From: Bacteroidota bacterium
GTDB taxonomy: Bacteria > Bacteroidota > Bacteroidia > Bacteroidales > CAIXZF01
NCBI GenBank assembly: GCA_022709385.1
Contig: JAKLIX010000010.1
Location: 1-64,000 of the forward strand
DNA length: 64,000 bases
Direction: 5' to 3'
Shown here piece by piece: positions 15,690-24,568 of the stretch. The notes beneath the pieces are model-generated. The model had not been told where the DNA came from. It did not search any database and was given only the letters and a program-made list of their open reading frames with translations. Within the stretch, counting starts at the first letter, position 1, and each line of letters opens with the position of its first letter. Position numbers and translations under genes: made by a program.

Positions 15690-16296
15690 TCAGTTCGAGA
15701 AATTCACTTATGATCATGGCCGTGGCTCCCCAGATGATCTGCTGATCAATGAAATAGCAGGGAACGCTGCTGCTCCAGTCTTTTACCCTGACTGTTTTTT
15801 CGCACAGCGTCTCATGCCTGAAAAACACCTTGAGGGGTATTTCGATGATTCCGGCCACTTCTGAAGGATCGGGCCTGAAAACGGGTTTTTTCTCCAGGCA
15901 GGCGATGACCGGGTGAACAAGGTATCCTGACGGAGGCACGTATAATGGGGTCAATGCTCCGAGTATCCTGACTTTATCCGGATTAAGGCCAACTTCTTCC
16001 TGACTCTCTCTCAGGGCAGTGGCAGTGATGTTTTCATCCCCTTCTTCCATTTTCCCCCCGGGAAAAGCGATCTGGCCGCTGTGGACCCCATCGTATTCCG
16101 GGCGGCGGATCAGCAGCGTCATGGCTTCACCCTGCCAGGGGTACAGCAGGATCAGCACGCCGCTTTTCTTATATGCCTCAGGAATGGGCCAGTGCGGGAA
16201 GCGGCCTGAGGAAAGCATCTTTCTCTGGGCGGCTTCTCCGGGAAGCGCTTCCTGCATTCTGGACCTGAGGTAGGGGATGAGTTCCCTGAATATCAT
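15649..16296 (-). CDS. NUDIX CoA pyrophosphatase-like hydrolase
   Basis: 215 residues. The Nudix box lies at about 80-103 (FPGGKMEEGDENITATALRE, then SQEEVGL), with the extra residue seen in the NudL/UPF0035 CoA-pyrophosphatase group. The preceding LLIRRPEYDGVHSGQIAFPG is also characteristic of that group. It should cleave CoA or its derivatives into 4'-phosphopantetheine and 3',5'-ADP in the cytoplasm. Its 3' end overlaps the OsmC gene by 41 nt in antisense orientation. Confidence 0.88.
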   Translation of the reverse strand: MIFRELIPYLRSRMQEALPGEAAQRKMLSSGRFPHWPIPEAYKKSGVLILLYPWQGEAMTLLIRRPEYDGVHSGQIAFPGGKMEEGDENITATALRESQEEVGLNPDKVRILGALTPLYVPPSGYLVHPVIACLEKKPVFRPDPSEVAGIIEIPLKVFFRHETLCEKTVRVKDWSSSVPCYFIDQQIIWGATAMIISEFLELIRPFYEARSGIRV

Positions 16297-16462
16297 AACT
16301 TAAATGTAGTGGTCGAATTCCCTGCCGTGCTACCCCGGGTTTTGACTTCCGGAAGATGAGCAGGGCAGGCGATATCTGGATATTAAAACAAAATTATTGC
16401 AACAGGGTTGTTTGCATCCGGAAATAAATCGTATTTTCGTTCAGGAATAATCAGGTACAGCC

Positions 16463-16738
16463 ATGAACCAACAAGGGAAGGACTTTCCGGAAGGCAGGGA
16501 ACAAGTCCTGGAAACCGGGCAGAAAGATTTGGTGTTACACAATGATGATCACAATACCTTTGATTTCGTGATCGATAGCCTTATTGATGTTTGCGGGCAT
16601 GACTACCTTCAGGCTGAACAATGTACCTGGATAGCGCATTACAAGGGAAAATGCCCCGTGAAATCGGGCGGTTTTGAAGAACTCAGACCCATGCATGACG
16701 AGTTTTCCCGCAGAGGTCTGACGACAACGATAGGATAG
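16463..16738 (+). CDS. clpS: ClpS adaptor of Clp protease
   Basis: 91 residues with the ClpS core: LVLHNDDHNTFDFVIDSL (N-degron pocket loop) and C-terminal EQCTWIAHYKGKCPVKSG. It binds N-end-rule substrates and delivers them to ClpA/ClpC with ClpP. The first 20 residues are the flexible arm that enters the Clp pore. An imperfect -7 box (TATTTTCG) lies at 16432-16439. The next two genes follow at 8 and 14 bp, so the three may be one transcript, although ClpS and the NfeD/FloA pair have no known joint role. Confidence 0.93.
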   Translation: MNQQGKDFPEGREQVLETGQKDLVLHNDDHNTFDFVIDSLIDVCGHDYLQAEQCTWIAHYKGKCPVKSGGFEELRPMHDEFSRRGLTTTIG

Positions 16739-16746
16739 ATTTTAGT

Positions 16747-17217
16747 ATGAGCCTCACTTTCATTATTTTACTCATCATCGCCGGACTGATCCTGCTGGTG
16801 GTGGAAGTATTGATCATCCCGGGGTCCACCGTGGTGGGCATACTGGGCTTTGCCAGCATGGTATTTGCCATTTTCCAGGCCTACAGTGTACACGGAAGCA
16901 CCACCGGGCATATCGTACTTGCGGCAACCCTGGTATCTACCGTTGTTTCTCTGTATTATATGCTCAAGGCCCGGACGTGGAACCGGCTGATGCTGAAGGA
17001 TGCCATTGAAAGCAGGGTGAATGTGATCAAAGAGGGAACGCTGAAAACAGGGGACACGGGCCAGACGGTATCCCGCCTGAATCCTGCCGGTAAGGCCCGT
17101 TTCGGGAATGAGTTGTACGAGGTGCACACCCGGGGCGACTTTCTTGATCCGGGCAGTCCCATTGTGATTACCAAGCTGGACGGACCGAAAATTTATGTGG
17201 AATTGATTAAAGAATAA
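16747..17217 (+). CDS. NfeD-like membrane protein
   Basis: 156 residues. Three hydrophobic segments lie in the first about 80 residues ([35 protein letters not shown] and the [19 protein letters not shown] region). A soluble C-terminal beta-rich OB-fold follows ([20 protein letters not shown], then [17 protein letters not shown]). This is the short NfeD form lacking the ClpP-like protease part. NfeD proteins pair with SPFH/flotillin proteins in membrane microdomains, and floA starts 14 bp downstream. Confidence 0.85.
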   Translation: MSLTFIILLIIAGLILLVVEVLIIPGSTVVGILGFASMVFAIFQAYSVHGSTTGHIVLAATLVSTVVSLYYMLKARTWNRLMLKDAIESRVNVIKEGTLKTGDTGQTVSRLNPAGKARFGNELYEVHTRGDFLDPGSPIVITKLDGPKIYVELIKE

Positions 17218-17231
17218 ATACAGCAAACATT

Positions 17232-18230
17232 ATGGAAGCAAATGTGATGGTTATTGTGGTGATAGGTATCGCCTGCCTGTTGGGTCTCTGGCTCATCTTT
17301 TACTTTGTGCCGGTCGGCCTGTGGTTCAACGCCCTGGTGTCAGGCGTGAGGATCTCCCTGATCCAGCTGATCCTGATGCGTTGGAGGAAAGTACCGCCCG
17401 GGGTGATCGTCAACAACCTGATTGCTGCCACCAAGGCCGGACTGAAGCTCAACCGCAATGAAATGGAGGCCCATTATCTTGCCGGGGGAAGGCTAAAATC
17501 AGTTGTCAATGCCCTGATCTCCGCGGATAAGGCCAATATTCCGCTCGATTTCAAGTCGGCGACGGCCATCGACCTGGCAGGCCGTGATGTGTTTGAGGCC
17601 GTCCAGATGTCGGTCAATCCCAAGGTGATCAACACCCCGCCCGTAACGGCCGTAGCCAAAGACGGCATTCAGCTCATTACGAAGGCAAGGGTTACCGTCA
17701 GGGCGAATATCAAACAACTGGTGGGAGGTGCAGGCGAAGAAACCGTCCTTGCCAGGGTAGGCGAGGGCGTGGTTACGGCCATCGGATCGGCCACAAGCCA
17801 CAAGGAAGTGCTGGAGAATCCCGATAAAATCTCCAAAGTGGTGCTTTCCAAGGGTTTGGACTCCGGTACTGCCTTTGAAATTCTCTCGATCGATATCGCC
17901 GATATTGATGTGGGGAAGAACATCGGTGCCCAGTTGCAAATGGATCAGGCCAATGCGGATAAAAATATCGCGCAGGCCAAGGCAGAGGAGCGCAGGGCCA
18001 TGGCCGTGGCACTCGAACAGGAAATGAAAGCCAAGGCACAGGAAGCCCGCGCGAAGGTGATCGAAGCCGAAGCCCAGATACCCATGGCCATTGCCGATGC
18101 TTTCAGAAGCGGGAACCTTGGTGTCATGGATTATTATAAGCTTGAGAATATCAAGGCAGACACTTCCATGCGGGATTCCATTGCCAAGCCCCTGGGAAAA
18201 CCGAAGGAAGGGGATAAACCCATCCCCTGA
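17232..18230 (+). CDS. floA: Flotillin-like protein FloA
   Basis: 332 residues. An N-terminal membrane hairpin segment ([20 protein letters not shown]) is followed by the SPFH region ([20 protein letters not shown] onward, [20 protein letters not shown]). The Ala/Glu-rich helical tail includes [20 protein letters not shown]. The length matches the FloA (UPF0365) family, usually about 330 residues. It oligomerises on the inner membrane to form lipid microdomains that organise secretion and signalling proteins. The NfeD-like partner lies directly upstream. Confidence 0.92.
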   Translation: MEANVMVIVVIGIACLLGLWLIFYFVPVGLWFNALVSGVRISLIQLILMRWRKVPPGVIVNNLIAATKAGLKLNRNEMEAHYLAGGRLKSVVNALISADKANIPLDFKSATAIDLAGRDVFEAVQMSVNPKVINTPPVTAVAKDGIQLITKARVTVRANIKQLVGGAGEETVLARVGEGVVTAIGSATSHKEVLENPDKISKVVLSKGLDSGTAFEILSIDIADIDVGKNIGAQLQMDQANADKNIAQAKAEERRAMAVALEQEMKAKAQEARAKVIEAEAQIPMAIADAFRSGNLGVMDYYKLENIKADTSMRDSIAKPLGKPKEGDKPIP

Positions 18231-18259
18231 TCTTCCTGAATTTTTAGTGAGCTGCCGGC

Positions 18260-19123
18260 TCAGGTCCTGAATGTGAACCTTACAAAGAAATTGTACTGGG
18301 GCCGGAAGCCGTCGTACTGACCCAGGTTGATTCCCTTCCAATAGAATGTCAGGGCAGGATCCATGGATAAATGATCAGAAAAAACAAGCCTGATCCCGCC
18401 CGTTGCAAACATCCCGAATCCGATCCCACCCTGAATGACCTGGTATTCCTGAAGTTGTGAATTGGGTATATAGGCCTGGCTGCCATACATATTAACCAGG
18501 TTGTAGGTCTTATCCCTGATTTGTATCTTGTTTTCCACCACCCGCGTGTTGTTGATGTTCAGCCCGCCTTCGAAAAAGAAGACATTCCTGGTTTTGGTCG
18601 GAAAGTAGCGGGAGATGCCCAGGTCGATGTTCACCCTCTTTTCGATTCCCCAGATCGGAAACTGGCGGTAGGTGGGGTCGAGCGAATAGCCCTGGGGCAG
18701 GTCGAGGTTCAGAAGGAAGACATCTTTGGCGGTGAGTTTCACAAAGTTAAACTGGGCAAAGACGCCCAGGAGTTTATGCAGGGGATAACGGGCGTAAAAA
18801 CCAATGCATACGTTGGGTTCATACCTCATTTCTGAAGGCAGATCGTATGGATTGAGTGAATCGAGCTGATAGCCAAGGGCCTGGGTGATCTCTTCCTTGT
18901 AATAGTAATTGCGCATGACCAGATCGAGCTTGTTGTCATTGGCCGGGCTGCCGTTATAGAAATTGGCCGGATGGTTATCGGGAAAATAAAAACCGACATT
19001 CAGTCCGTAAGAGAAAACAGAAAAGGTGTCGGCATTGCCGTCTTTCTGAGCGCTGGCCGTTTCGACCCGCAGCAGCAGGGAAAGGACGAGCATCGCGATG
19101 AAGCTGGTCGGTATACGGTCCAT
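18260..19123 (-). CDS. Outer-membrane beta-barrel protein, unknown role
   Basis: 287 residues from ATG at 19123, chosen because it starts a clear signal peptide (SFIAMLVLSLLLRVETASAQ). A longer frame to 19249 would run through the tRNA. Strands alternate with turns (VNIDLGISRYFPTKTRNVFF, GGIGFGMFATGGIRLVF) and the chain ends in FNFFVRFTFRT-like aromatics, as in outer-membrane barrels. It is Tyr- and Asn-rich. No named family recognised. It has its own -7 box and diverges from the tRNA-Arg gene. Confidence 0.7.
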   Translation of the reverse strand: MDRIPTSFIAMLVLSLLLRVETASAQKDGNADTFSVFSYGLNVGFYFPDNHPANFYNGSPANDNKLDLVMRNYYYKEEITQALGYQLDSLNPYDLPSEMRYEPNVCIGFYARYPLHKLLGVFAQFNFVKLTAKDVFLLNLDLPQGYSLDPTYRQFPIWGIEKRVNIDLGISRYFPTKTRNVFFFEGGLNINNTRVVENKIQIRDKTYNLVNMYGSQAYIPNSQLQEYQVIQGGIGFGMFATGGIRLVFSDHLSMDPALTFYWKGINLGQYDGFRPQYNFFVRFTFRT

Positions 19124-19148
19124 GTTTTTCGAAAGGATGATAACGGGG

Positions 19149-19156
19149 CAAAGGTA
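19149..19156 (-). promoter_or_regulatory. -7 box for the outer-membrane protein gene
   Basis: Read on the minus strand this is TACCTTTG, matching TAnnTTTG, 26 bp before the chosen ATG at 19123. It supports that start over the longer frame. Confidence 0.55.
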
Positions 19157-19205
19157 GGCAAATTGCGAAAATTGGGGGATGTGATGGGAATTGCCGGAAA
19201 TTTTG

Positions 19206-19213
19206 TATTTTTG
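19206..19213 (+). promoter_or_regulatory. -7 box for tRNA-Arg
   Basis: TATTTTTG matches TAnnTTTG and ends 9 bp before the tRNA 5' end, so the primary transcript should start within a few bases of the mature tRNA. Confidence 0.65.
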
Positions 19214-19221
19214 CGGCCCAT

Positions 19222-19295
19222 GGACCCGTAGCTTAACTGGATAGAGCATCTGACTACGGATCAGAAGGTTGGGGGTTCGACTCCCTCCGGGTTCA
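19222..19295 (+). tRNA. tRNA-Arg (ACG)
   Basis: 74 nt cloverleaf. The acceptor GGACCCG pairs with CGGGTTC (one G-U), discriminator A. The anticodon stem TCTGA/TCAGA encloses loop CTACGGA with anticodon ACG, which is read as ICG after deamination by TadA. The T arm contains ggttcgactcc. CCA is not encoded, so it is added after transcription. A bidirectional terminator follows. Confidence 0.95.
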
Positions 19296-19302
19296 CTACA
19301 GT

Positions 19303-19336
19303 AAAAAAAAAGCCACCTTGACGGGTGGCTTTTTTT
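19303..19336. terminator. Bidirectional intrinsic terminator
   Basis: A-run, AAGCCACC, loop ttgac, GGGTGGCTT, then a T-run. It ends the tRNA-Arg transcript on the plus strand and the large T9SS gene on the minus strand (its stop is at 19353). Confidence 0.9.
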
Positions 19337-19352
19337 ATCATGTTCTTACTTA

Positions 19353-22151
19353 TTACCTGGCTATCACCAGTTTCCCGTAACGGCTGCCGGAAGGTGACGT
19401 CAGCCTGAGGAAATAGGTTCCGGATGGCAGTGATTCATCAAACTGCAACTGGAAGGTGTTCTTTCCTCTGTTACCCGGAACATGACGGTATTCTTTCACT
19501 ACTTTGCCTGTAAGACTGATCAGGCTTGCTTCAACGGAAGCGGGTTCATTCAGGCTGTATTCGATGGTGGCGCTGTTCACAGCCGGATTGGGATATATCC
19601 CGATCATGTCCGTCTTGCTTTCCGGTTTATCCGGGTCAGCGATTCCGACCACGTTATAATTGCTGCATTTGAAGATTCCTCGGCCGAAGCTGGCGGCATA
19701 AATGGTACCGAGGTTGTAGATGATGGTGGAGTCGCCGTCTTCGATGATCGGCCAGTGTGAGAGGCTTTGCTGCCTGAGTTCCATCACCGGAAGATTTCCC
19801 GGACCTTCTGAATCGTAAGCCCAGTCAGGGTTGGCATTGTTGAGGCTGGAAGTACTGTAAATCCCGAGTTCTGTCCCGACAATGGCGATATTGGCATGAT
19901 TCATTTCGATCAGGGATGCGTAAACCGGCATGGCGGGAAGGTTCCCCTGTTTATTTGTGAATACAGGGAGGGTATCCGTAGCATTGACTGATTCGTAGAT
20001 ATAATCATTATTGCCATAGTTTCCCAGGGTAATCAGGAGATGGTCTTTATTGGAAGGGTTCACGGCGATGGAGGTAATGACCCGGTTGGGCTTGTTGAAG
20101 ATGGTATCCACCACGAGGTTGTTGGCGGTATCGCTGACCCAGCTCTGGATGTTATTGATCCTGATGACCAGTCCGTTATCAAGCCCGGCGAACAGGGTGT
20201 TCCCGTCTTTGGTGATCCCCATTTTCCTGACGATTCCCATGAAATTGGCCAGCCTGATCCAGGTGGGGGTTCCGGTAAAGTTGAGGGCTCCCTTGGTGTA
20301 CCATACTGTTCCGTTTGCCCCGATGAACATTTTTGTCTGTACGGGATCTGTGACGTAAATGGTATCCTTGGGATAGAGGGCAGGACCGCTGTTGGTTACC
20401 CAGAAGGGATAATCCCCATTGGTGCTTTTTGCCCTGAACTGCTGGCCGGGAAGGATGGTGTCATAGGAAACAAACATCACACTGTCAATGGAATAGGGAT
20501 CGTTAAAGCTTTCCCAGTAGGTTAAGGGGGTTACGAGTGATCCCTGCAGGTTGGACATGGTACTTCCGTAATATGCGGTGAGATTTTCGCCTTTGTCGAT
20601 GGAGCGGTAAGACGTTCCGTTGCTGGTTCCGATGAAACAGGCTTTCGGGTTGATAAACGAAGCGGCGCTTTGTCCGCCGACGGTGGTGCGGGCAAGCTGG
20701 ACAGAGGATTTCGGCGTGTTTGCCGTGAAATCAATCAGGTGTGCACCGTCGCCCTGGGTGCCGAAAAGCACTTCACCCTTGAAAGTGGCATTCACCGTGT
20801 AGGTCTGTGCCACCATATAATTTTTATTCCTGATCTGGAAGGTCTGTGCACCATCTATCGATTGTGAAACACCTCCGTCAGTGCCTATGTAAATGCTGTT
20901 GGGGCTGGTCGGGTGAAATACGTAGTTGTGGTGGTTATAATGGAGATAGAGTGGAAACACATCAATGGTGATACCACCTTCCGAAACCTGTTCCCAGGAA
21001 TAGTATCCTTCATCCAATTTCGTTCCCCGCCACATGTTTACGCCTCCCACGAGAATCTGGTTGGCATTGTCGGGGTAAACTGCGATGGCACAGGAATACA
21101 ATCCGACACCGGTGGTAATGTTGGTACTGGCATTGAAGACATTAAAGCTGGGTGATCCGCCGGGACCGATCAGTTGCCAGTTTTCGCCCCTGTCGGCGCT
21201 GCGGTAAACGCCTTCGAGGGCTCCTGTGGGTTTCACCGCCACCACATAGATGATGTCCTGGTTGGAAGGTGCGAGTGCAAATTCCATTCTTCCGACTGCC
21301 GATGCGGCAGGCAGTCCGCCGGCAAGCAGGGCAAAGCCTTCCGGATTTCCGTCGGCTGATTTGTAGGCGGCTCCGCCCACATTGGCAATAACCATTCCGG
21401 TGGGTGAAACTTTGACATCCATCGTGGCTCCCGTAAGTGTGGTGGATCCGGCTTTGGCAGGCAGCCAGCTGTTCCCTTCGTCATCGGAATACCTGAGTCC
21501 TTTCGGTGTGGCGGCATAAATCCTGCCTTCTGAGGTGACGGCTATCTTATTGATATAGGTCCAGTCACCGTTTACATTGTTCGGTGCAGGCTGGGTGGAA
21601 GGAATGAGTGCGAAATCTGAGCCATCAGTTGATTTGAACATCCCTTTCCCGATGATTCCGCCTGTACCGCTGCCCGTTCCTGCTCCGAAACTTTCACCTG
21701 TGCCGGCGTAAATCGTCCCGTTGGGTGCCTGGGCCAGGCAGGTGACGTTCGGGATGTTTTCGGTCGAACCTCCCACGGTGGTCGGAGACCAGGAGCTGCC
21801 TCCCGAAAGAGACTTCCATATCCCCCCGGTAACCGAGGCAGCAAAGACGATGCTGTGATCATTCTTGTCAATGAGGATGGCCCTCGTCCTGCTGGCATAA
21901 TTGTCGGGTCCCATGACTTCCCATGCCAGATCGAGCGATGTGCTGCTTTTCGCCGAAGTGAGCATGGCAGCCTGGGTACGTGCATTCAAAATGTCCTGAG
22001 GATCAATCTGACCACTGATCTGGTTGGCACGCAGGCTGTGCCAGTATGCTCCGGCAGACTCAACTTCCTGCTGCGCCCGGGATATACCTGGCAGGTAGAG
22101 TAAAACGGTCATTGCAACAGTGATCCACAACAGTAGTTTTTTGCTTTTCAT
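19353..22151 (-). CDS. T9SS-secreted sialidase-like beta-propeller protein
   Basis: 932 residues. A signal peptide (1-26, to SRAQQ) is followed by many Asp-box/BNR-like blades of the sortilin-sialidase type (SDDEGNSWLPAKA, YRSADRGENWQLIGPGG, IYIGTDGGVSQSIDGAQTF). A T9SS type A C-terminal signal of about 85 residues begins IYPNPAVNSATIEYSL and ends YGKLVIAR. It should be exported by the type IX system and attached to or released from the surface. Related proteins are annotated as glycosyl hydrolases or VPS10-domain proteins, but no sialidase catalytic set is visible, so a binding or structural role is as likely. It shares the terminator with tRNA-Arg. Confidence 0.88.
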   Translation of the reverse strand: MKSKKLLLWITVAMTVLLYLPGISRAQQEVESAGAYWHSLRANQISGQIDPQDILNARTQAAMLTSAKSSTSLDLAWEVMGPDNYASRTRAILIDKNDHSIVFAASVTGGIWKSLSGGSSWSPTTVGGSTENIPNVTCLAQAPNGTIYAGTGESFGAGTGSGTGGIIGKGMFKSTDGSDFALIPSTQPAPNNVNGDWTYINKIAVTSEGRIYAATPKGLRYSDDEGNSWLPAKAGSTTLTGATMDVKVSPTGMVIANVGGAAYKSADGNPEGFALLAGGLPAASAVGRMEFALAPSNQDIIYVVAVKPTGALEGVYRSADRGENWQLIGPGGSPSFNVFNASTNITTGVGLYSCAIAVYPDNANQILVGGVNMWRGTKLDEGYYSWEQVSEGGITIDVFPLYLHYNHHNYVFHPTSPNSIYIGTDGGVSQSIDGAQTFQIRNKNYMVAQTYTVNATFKGEVLFGTQGDGAHLIDFTANTPKSSVQLARTTVGGQSAASFINPKACFIGTSNGTSYRSIDKGENLTAYYGSTMSNLQGSLVTPLTYWESFNDPYSIDSVMFVSYDTILPGQQFRAKSTNGDYPFWVTNSGPALYPKDTIYVTDPVQTKMFIGANGTVWYTKGALNFTGTPTWIRLANFMGIVRKMGITKDGNTLFAGLDNGLVIRINNIQSWVSDTANNLVVDTIFNKPNRVITSIAVNPSNKDHLLITLGNYGNNDYIYESVNATDTLPVFTNKQGNLPAMPVYASLIEMNHANIAIVGTELGIYSTSSLNNANPDWAYDSEGPGNLPVMELRQQSLSHWPIIEDGDSTIIYNLGTIYAASFGRGIFKCSNYNVVGIADPDKPESKTDMIGIYPNPAVNSATIEYSLNEPASVEASLISLTGKVVKEYRHVPGNRGKNTFQLQFDESLPSGTYFLRLTSPSGSRYGKLVIAR

Positions 22152-22453
22152 AGGTAATTTTATTTGATTAATTATATCATATTGCCTGTTGGGTTTGAAG
22201 ACGGGTGTGAGTCAGGGTGCCCTTTACAGGGCTTGTCAAAGTTATTTTTATGCTAAGCTCAAAAAGAGGCACAAATTACAACTTTTTTCTTCATGCCGAC
22301 GGCTTTACGGGAAAAAAAACTATCAACCGATTGTGAATATGTTCAGTCTCTGCGCAGCCGGGTCTGTAAACTATTAATAATCAGTGTAATATTGATGAAT
22401 AAAAAATTACTTTCATTTTATTCGACTTAGTTGTAAAGTAATCAAAAATCCTT
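22152..22453. other. Intergenic region between divergent genes
   Basis: About 300 bp, AT-rich, with no convincing gene. It must hold the promoter of the minus-strand T9SS gene; no clear minus-strand TAnnTTTG box was picked out. A short GC hairpin (gggtgccc-tttac-agggc) lies near 22218. The right end holds the -33 TTG (22431) of the next promoter. Confidence 0.5.
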
Positions 22454-22461
22454 TAGATTTG
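22454..22461 (+). promoter_or_regulatory. -7 box for the RsbW/STAS operon
   Basis: TAGATTTG fits TAnnTTTG, with TTG at 22431-22433 about 20 bp upstream. The ATG follows 13 bp later, leaving a very short leader. Confidence 0.65.
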
Positions 22462-22474
22462 ATAGCGCAAATGC

Positions 22475-22894
22475 ATGAGTATGTCCAAATACGCTATTAC
22501 ACTGCATAACAGGATAGAAGAGCTCAGGCGGCTGGAGGAATTCGTCAATGAATTCGTGCTCGAAAAGCGTCTTCCCGACTGCAATTTGTTTGAGCTGAAC
22601 CTGGTTTTGGAGGAGATTTTCACCAATATTGTGTTTTACGCTTTCAAAGACGGTGAAGCCCATGATATTCTGATCACGATAGAGCAGCAGGATAGCGCTT
22701 TGTGTATCAGGGTGGAAGATGACGGCATGCCATTTGACCCCACATTGCGCGAGCCTCCGCCTGACATCGACAAACCGCTTGAGGAAAGAGATATCGGCGG
22801 GCTCGGTATTCACCTGGTGCGCAACCTCATGCAGGAAGTCTCTTACCGCAGGGAAGGGGACAGAAACATACTGACACTCATCAGAAAACTATAA
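22475..22894 (+). CDS. RsbW-like serine kinase / anti-sigma ATPase
   Basis: 139 residues with a single GHKL ATPase domain. The N box is LNLVLEEIFTNIVFYAF (E and N bind Mg-ATP), G1 is VEDDGMPFDP, and G2 is GGLGIHLVRNLM. This matches RsbW/SpoIIAB-type partner-switching kinases, which phosphorylate a STAS protein and may sequester a regulator. The STAS gene is 16 bp downstream. Bacteroidota generally lack sigma-B, so the regulated target must be something else; no sigma factor or PP2C phosphatase lies in the window. Confidence 0.87.
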   Translation: MSMSKYAITLHNRIEELRRLEEFVNEFVLEKRLPDCNLFELNLVLEEIFTNIVFYAFKDGEAHDILITIEQQDSALCIRVEDDGMPFDPTLREPPPDIDKPLEERDIGGLGIHLVRNLMQEVSYRREGDRNILTLIRKL

Positions 22895-22910
22895 TAAGCT
22901 TTTATTCATC

Positions 22911-23246
22911 ATGGAAATTACAGAAAGAAAACAAAACGGAATCAACATCATGGGTATTCAAGGCAGGCTCGACACCTCAAGTGCACCAGAACTGGAGGCC
23001 AGGCTGAATGCCCTTCTTGATCTTCATGAAAAGGATTATATTCTGGATTGCAGGGAAATGGAGTATATCAGCAGTTCAGGTTTAAGGGTGTTCCTCTCCC
23101 TGTTAAAACGTACCGCTCAGATGAACGGGAAACTCGTGCTTTTCGGACTGAGCCAGAGTATCGCCGAGATTTTCACCATTGCCGGCTTTGAGAAGTATTT
23201 TATTCTGAAGGATGATGAAGCCGGAGCACTGGATTATTTCCAATGA
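22911..23246 (+). CDS. STAS-domain anti-sigma antagonist (RsbV-like)
   Basis: 111 residues forming one STAS domain: GIQGRLDTSSAPELEARL, DCREMEYISSSGLRVFLSLL, ETFTIAGFEKYF-like end. The serine in YISSSGLRV is the usual phosphorylation site of RsbV/SpoIIAA proteins. With the upstream kinase it forms a partner-switch module: the unphosphorylated STAS protein binds and inhibits the kinase. A gene for a membrane-anchored unknown protein follows after 29 bp. Confidence 0.9.
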   Translation: MEITERKQNGINIMGIQGRLDTSSAPELEARLNALLDLHEKDYILDCREMEYISSSGLRVFLSLLKRTAQMNGKLVLFGLSQSIAEIFTIAGFEKYFILKDDEAGALDYFQ

Positions 23247-23275
23247 TCTTTTTTAAACATTAATAAACCCAACTT

Positions 23276-24532
23276 ATGAAAAAACAGGTAAAAATCATTA
23301 TCGGGGTCGTTGTGGTGATTGCTGTTGCCATTGCCGTCGCCTCCTATTTCTTCCCCAGACCGGCGGGGGAAGATGCAAGCGGTACCATCGGGAAAGCCGA
23401 TAAATACCGCAGGGCCCAGCTGACAGAGCGTGACATTCTCCTGAGAGACGACATCCTGGAGGATACCGCTGCAGTCGGAAAGACATTAAAGGTGATGATA
23501 GAGTTCTCTGTCTATGCCGCAGAAACCAAAATGCTGGTGGACAATGCCTGGATCAAGCCGCTCCAGAAAAACTGTTCCGATGCCGAGTGTAAGGAGATCA
23601 TCGCTGTCTTGCAGGATTACAGCGATTTTGTCGGTAATAATTTCGGCCTGTTGAAAAGTACGACTGATCTGCTCGGTAAATGCTATTTCTCAGGCACGAA
23701 AGAGATATCCGAAGATGTGGGTTCACAGCTCATCAGTTATGTGAATTTTATCGATCAGTTCCTCCGGCGCGATACTGCTTTCGATCATGCCATCACTGCC
23801 CTGAATCATTATATCGATAAAGGCACCTCAGTCGATGCCAGACGCCGGCAGCAGATCGAAGCGCTGAAGCTGATACGCGACCAGATGGTGGTTGACAACC
23901 TGCTGGTGGGTATTAATACCGGCGACCAGGAAAAGATTAATTTTATTGCCGGTCTGCCTATTTCCAATGTGGGTGTTGCCGTTGAATTATCCAATATTAC
24001 CACCATCGGTGCACAGGGTATTCCGGCCTCTGTGGCAAGCCTGGTGATCGGGAATTCTGTCATCGGCAGTGGTTTTATCGGAAGTTTCAATTCAGCCGCT
24101 GTCTGCAGTTCCGCTTTGCCTTCCATTCTCAGTGTTGCGCCCGGTGCTGCCAGTGCTGCGGTTTCGTCAGCCATTTCCAGCCAGGTGGGTGCGGCTGCAA
24201 ACAAGCCGACTGCCAATGTGGCCAGTCAGGTGGGGGTTGTCGCCAGTTCGCAGACCGCGGCCAATGTGGCCGGCCAGGTGGGTGTGGCTGCCAATGTGCC
24301 CTACCAGTCAATTTTTAATTCCGGTTTTCTGAATGCCGTGAACAGCCAAGGTGATCTGGGCGTGTACCAGGGGCAGCCTTTATCCAGTATACTGGGGCCT
24401 ATCAGTGCAGCGGAAGGGGCACCGGCATCCATCGTACTGAATATTTTCAACAGTGCGGCATTGACGAATACAATATTGAATGGTCCCCTTGTCATTGGCT
24501 TTCTTTCTCCGATCGCTTCTGTTGAGCAGTAA
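23276..24532 (+). CDS. Membrane-anchored protein of unknown function with repeats
   Basis: 418 residues. An N-terminal uncleaved anchor (VKIIIGVVVVIAVAIAVASY, about 5-24) leaves a long periplasmic domain. Residues 30-215 are helical and charged (AQLTERDILLRDDILEDTAA and so on), with a C-x4-C pair (CSDAEC). Residues 225-360 are low complexity, rich in Ala, Val, Ser and Gly, with an imperfect internal repeat (ANVASQVGVVASSQTAANVA). No family recognised. Position directly after a partner-switch pair suggests it is co-regulated or part of that signalling unit. The metalloprotease fusion gene follows after 36 bp. Confidence 0.7.
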   Translation: MKKQVKIIIGVVVVIAVAIAVASYFFPRPAGEDASGTIGKADKYRRAQLTERDILLRDDILEDTAAVGKTLKVMIEFSVYAAETKMLVDNAWIKPLQKNCSDAECKEIIAVLQDYSDFVGNNFGLLKSTTDLLGKCYFSGTKEISEDVGSQLISYVNFIDQFLRRDTAFDHAITALNHYIDKGTSVDARRRQQIEALKLIRDQMVVDNLLVGINTGDQEKINFIAGLPISNVGVAVELSNITTIGAQGIPASVASLVIGNSVIGSGFIGSFNSAAVCSSALPSILSVAPGAASAAVSSAISSQVGAAANKPTANVASQVGVVASSQTAANVAGQVGVAANVPYQSIFNSGFLNAVNSQGDLGVYQGQPLSSILGPISAAEGAPASIVLNIFNSAALTNTILNGPLVIGFLSPIASVEQ

Positions 24533-24568
24533 TGGGCGATGGCGGCATATTCCGATACGGTGTTCTTC

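Noticed and set aside
22152..22453. Possible small RNA or gene in the 300-bp gap
   Set aside because: No conserved structure, start signal or terminator could be supported by reading.
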